This document shows positions 62,839 to 64,000 of a stretch of DNA of 64,000 nucleotides, piece after piece (position 1 is the first letter of the stretch; every line of letters begins with the position of its first letter). Under the pieces are notes generated by a model that ran no database searches, was not told where the DNA came from, and saw only the letters and a program-made list of their open reading frames with translations. The DNA lies in assembly GCA_035041965.1 (NCBI GenBank), contig JAPYMA010000148.1, forward strand, positions 62,001 through 126,000. The letters are read 5' to 3'. The stretch comes from Anisakis pegreffii (lineage: Eukaryota > Nematoda > Chromadorea > Rhabditida > Anisakidae). Made by a program: the position numbers and the translations under genes.

Positions 62839-64000
62839 ATGATAAACGAAATTACAACAGTATTAGTATTCGTCAATGCATTGGTAGTATTATTGATGAG
62901 CGGATCGTTGGTCAACTGTGGACGGAAGAAAGAAGATAGGCGGAAGCAAAAAAAGAACCGATATCATCAGAACAGAAAGACGAGGTTTTGCTCTTGATTT
63001 CTCGAATGATCAAAATGCGGTGGTGCACTCAAAGGAGAGGAAGGCGTACCCCCTCCTTCCTTCCTTTCATCCTCAAGAGGGGTCTCTTGAGGATGGAAGG
63101 AAGGAGAGGAGATGAGAAAAGAGGGAAAAATGGAGAGGAAAACGAATTGGCAAAAGATGGAAGAAAAGAGGGAATGTGAAGAAGAAAAAAAAATGAAATA
63201 AGCCTAAAAATACCCAAAAATTCAGCTTTTTTGACTAAACTATTTTGAATCTCCCCGTACTCTGCTCTCCCGAAAAAATGCTAGCTACGACACTGTCAGA
63301 GGATATTTCGATCAGAGGGGCTATGCTAACGAATTGGTAGAAACAGTTCATAAAACGCTCAGCGTTTTGGAATGAGAATGATTTTGAACATAAAAATTGC
63401 ATTGACCGAGTGTAACGAATAAAGGTAAAAGAAGCAATATTAAGACTGAAGAAGGTAAAAAAACGAAACGAAGTAAAAACGAATCGACGACCAGTAAAGA
63501 CGACACGGTTAGTGTTGAAGGGAAAACGGAAGAGATCGAAAAAGCTGACGTTCAGAAAGAGAAAGCACTTCCCGAAATGGTCAGTTGCCTCCAATTCGTT
63601 CAATTCCACATTTTTCCATTAGATTGTTTTTATTCTGTCGTTGATTAAGAATGAATTAAAGTCGAATCGAAATAAGCTCTGATTCAATATATGAAAATGT
63701 TACTGCAATATCGATATGCAAATAAAATAATCCGAACGGAGCGATGAACGTTCACTGATAGCAGAATGACAATTTTCAATCATTCAAAAAAGTGCAGTTG
63801 AATTCGAGCTGGTGGAGAAAATTTATAGAAAATTGTGATGACAAATAAATCGTATCATCCTCTTGAGTGTGATTAACGAGTAATTTCATGAGTGTTTTTG
63901 GTGAAGTTATTTCACTAGTTATTATGAGTGTTATTTCTGAACTCGTTTAATACCTGCCCCTGCATGCAGAAATTCCCCCGTCCGGGTATGTTGACTGGAT
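62839..64000 (+). CDS. Secreted lysine-rich protein, 5' part of gene
   Basis: An ATG at 62839, directly after the acceptor-like GATATTCAG, starts a signal peptide (MINEITTVLVFVNALVVLL, ending SGSLVNC) followed by a very basic stretch (GRKKEDRRKQKKNRYHQN). The exon ends AG|GTTTTG at 62984. A second exon, 63432-63579 (SNIKTEEGKKTKRSKNEST...ADVQKEKALPEM), joins in phase and has the same composition; its acceptor (GTAAAAG) lacks a pyrimidine tract and is weak. A third exon begins at 63970 after CATGCAG (KFPRPGMLTG) and is cut by the right edge. The family was not recognised. The signal peptide suggests export or membrane insertion; the rest is inference. Confidence 0.45.
63052..63200. repeat. Polypyrimidine/polypurine hairpin
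   Basis: CTCCTTCCTTCC..CATCCTCAAGAG (to 63079) pairs with CTCTTGAGGATGGAAGGAAGGAG (from 63084) around a four-base GGGT loop; the left arm carries a few extra bases. The right arm runs on into about 90 bp of nearly pure purine. It lies in the first intron of the lysine-rich secreted gene and could adopt cruciform or triplex structures. Confidence 0.8.

Noticed and set aside
1..64000. CRISPR arrays, bacterial operons, riboswitches
   Set aside because: Spliceosomal introns and nematode proteins show this is eukaryotic nuclear DNA; no regularly spaced short identical repeats were seen.

Overview
The window reads as a nematode nuclear genome. It is AT-rich, its genes are split into many short exons with GT..AG introns (acceptors mostly TTTCAG-like), several genes have an acceptor-like site just upstream of the start codon (as expected for spliced-leader trans-splicing), and the recognisable proteins are nematode orthologues. 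Long introns (up to about 6 kb) and repeat-filled spacers argue against Caenorhabditis-like compactness; an ascaridoid or other large-intron parasitic or free-living nematode fits, but the species cannot be named. All exon models were built by eye and tested by reading-phase agreement.

Layout. 1-129 (-): an exon of proteasome subunit alpha-4 (pas-3) running off the left edge. 130-9.9 kb: no confident gene; a ~405-bp tandem satellite (about 2.54-4.85 kb), a ~200-bp fold-back element with a Pol III B-box-like core (about 5.67-5.86 kb), an older inverted repeat (about 6.05-6.40 kb) and spacer. 9.97-27.91 kb (+): a 12-exon ptl-1 gene, the single nematode tau/MAP2/MAP4 homologue, with five microtubule-binding repeats. 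28-32.9 kb: spacer, whose A/T strand asymmetry flips near 29.4 kb. 39.65-32.92 kb (-): a 14-exon ifet-1 (eIF4E-transporter) gene. 41.27-40.91 kb (-): a small basic ORF/gene head-to-head with rps-1. 41.63-43.35 kb (+): rps-1, ribosomal protein eS1/S3a, complete at 257 aa. 44.13-47.27 kb (+): an unrecognised lysine-rich, 7-exon gene. 47.3-55.2 kb: spacer with decayed tRNA-like pieces. 55.21-about 60.97 kb (+): a type II membrane protein with a long cytoplasmic N-terminus and an extracellular BRICHOS-like domain. 62.84-64.0 kb (+): start of a small secreted lysine-rich protein gene cut by the right edge.

The genes are mostly housekeeping or neuronal and do not form one pathway. ifet-1 (translational repression through eIF4E) and rps-1 (40S subunit) are close neighbours; from memory they are also close together on C. 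elegans chromosome III, which would make this a conserved block. The least described items are the BRICHOS-like gene with a probable internal alternative first exon, the orphan lysine-rich gene, the in-frame repeat cassettes of ptl-1, and the high share of AAG 3' splice sites across several genes.
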